Shown here piece by piece: positions 22,025 through 22,072 of a DNA stretch of 22,072 bases. A program made the position numbers and the translations under genes. The notes beneath the pieces are model-generated. The model had not been told where the DNA came from. It saw only the letters and a program-made list of their open reading frames with translations, and searched no databases. Origin of the DNA: an uncultured Odoribacter sp. (lineage in GTDB: Bacteria; Bacteroidota; Bacteroidia; Bacteroidales; Marinifilaceae); assembly GCA_910589025.1 (NCBI GenBank), contig CAJURM010000026.1, positions 1 through 22,072 on the forward strand. The letters are read 5' to 3'. Position 1 is the stretch's first letter; every line of letters begins with the position of its first letter.

Positions 22025-22072
22025 TTCCCATAACGGGATTTATCCCTCAAAAGGGTATATGTTTACTAAGCA

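Larger units (their letters stand above)
21728..22072. other. Gene-free stretch with repeats and palindromes at the right edge
   Basis: I see no credible gene in the last 345 bases on either strand. The stretch holds a near-perfect palindrome, an ~11-bp-period repeat tract and a group of small inverted repeats close to the edge (listed separately where clear). What lies to the right is outside the window, so it may be a long upstream region of the next gene. Confidence 0.6.

Overview
The window reads as chromosomal DNA of an anaerobic gut-type Bacteroidales. Support comes from the promoter motifs (TAnnTTTG -7 boxes, several with a TTG/TTTG -33 box), an RprX/RprY-like two-component pair, DUF4369/TlpA-type lipoproteins, the order alaS / M23 peptidase / MerR / Nif3 / zinc-ribbon protein, and integrase fragments of the Bacteroides mobile-element type. 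A genus such as Odoribacter or a relative is possible, but that is only an impression.

Layout. (1) 1-3222: hisS followed 31 bp later by hutH, ended by a perfect 16-bp bidirectional terminator shared with the opposing operon. (2) 3223-6243, minus strand: a three-gene operon read leftwards, made of a DUF4369-like lipoprotein, a membrane histidine kinase and an OmpR-type response regulator. (3) About 6300-9450: an accessory island. It has a broken integrase N-terminus fused to a basic C-terminal tail on the left. In the middle is a divergent HxlR regulator with an NTF2-like protein and a flavodoxin-type reductase, then a decayed second reductase and a secreted NTF2-like protein. On the right is the orphan Fis-type DNA-binding tail of an NtrC-family regulator. 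The edges look like pieces of a conjugative or mobilizable transposon that has collapsed around a still intact small redox cassette. (4) 9742-13012, minus strand: a TlpA-like thiol-disulfide lipoprotein and a large OmpA-like/TPR lipoprotein. (5) 13189-21669: the housekeeping block, alaS on the minus strand and, divergently, M23 peptidase, MerR regulator, Nif3-like protein, C4 zinc-ribbon protein and then valS. (6) 21728-22072: no gene, but a cluster of 11-bp-period repeats and palindromes that runs to the window edge.

Three aminoacyl-tRNA synthetases (His, Ala, Val) lie in the window. Most genes are core functions: translation, cell-wall hydrolysis, envelope sensing. The best candidates for something new are the island with its three-palindrome divergent control region, the lipoprotein co-transcribed with the sensor kinase, and the repeat/palindrome cluster at the right edge. 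I found no CRISPR array, tRNA, rRNA or complete insertion sequence, and no convincing wholly new multi-gene system.
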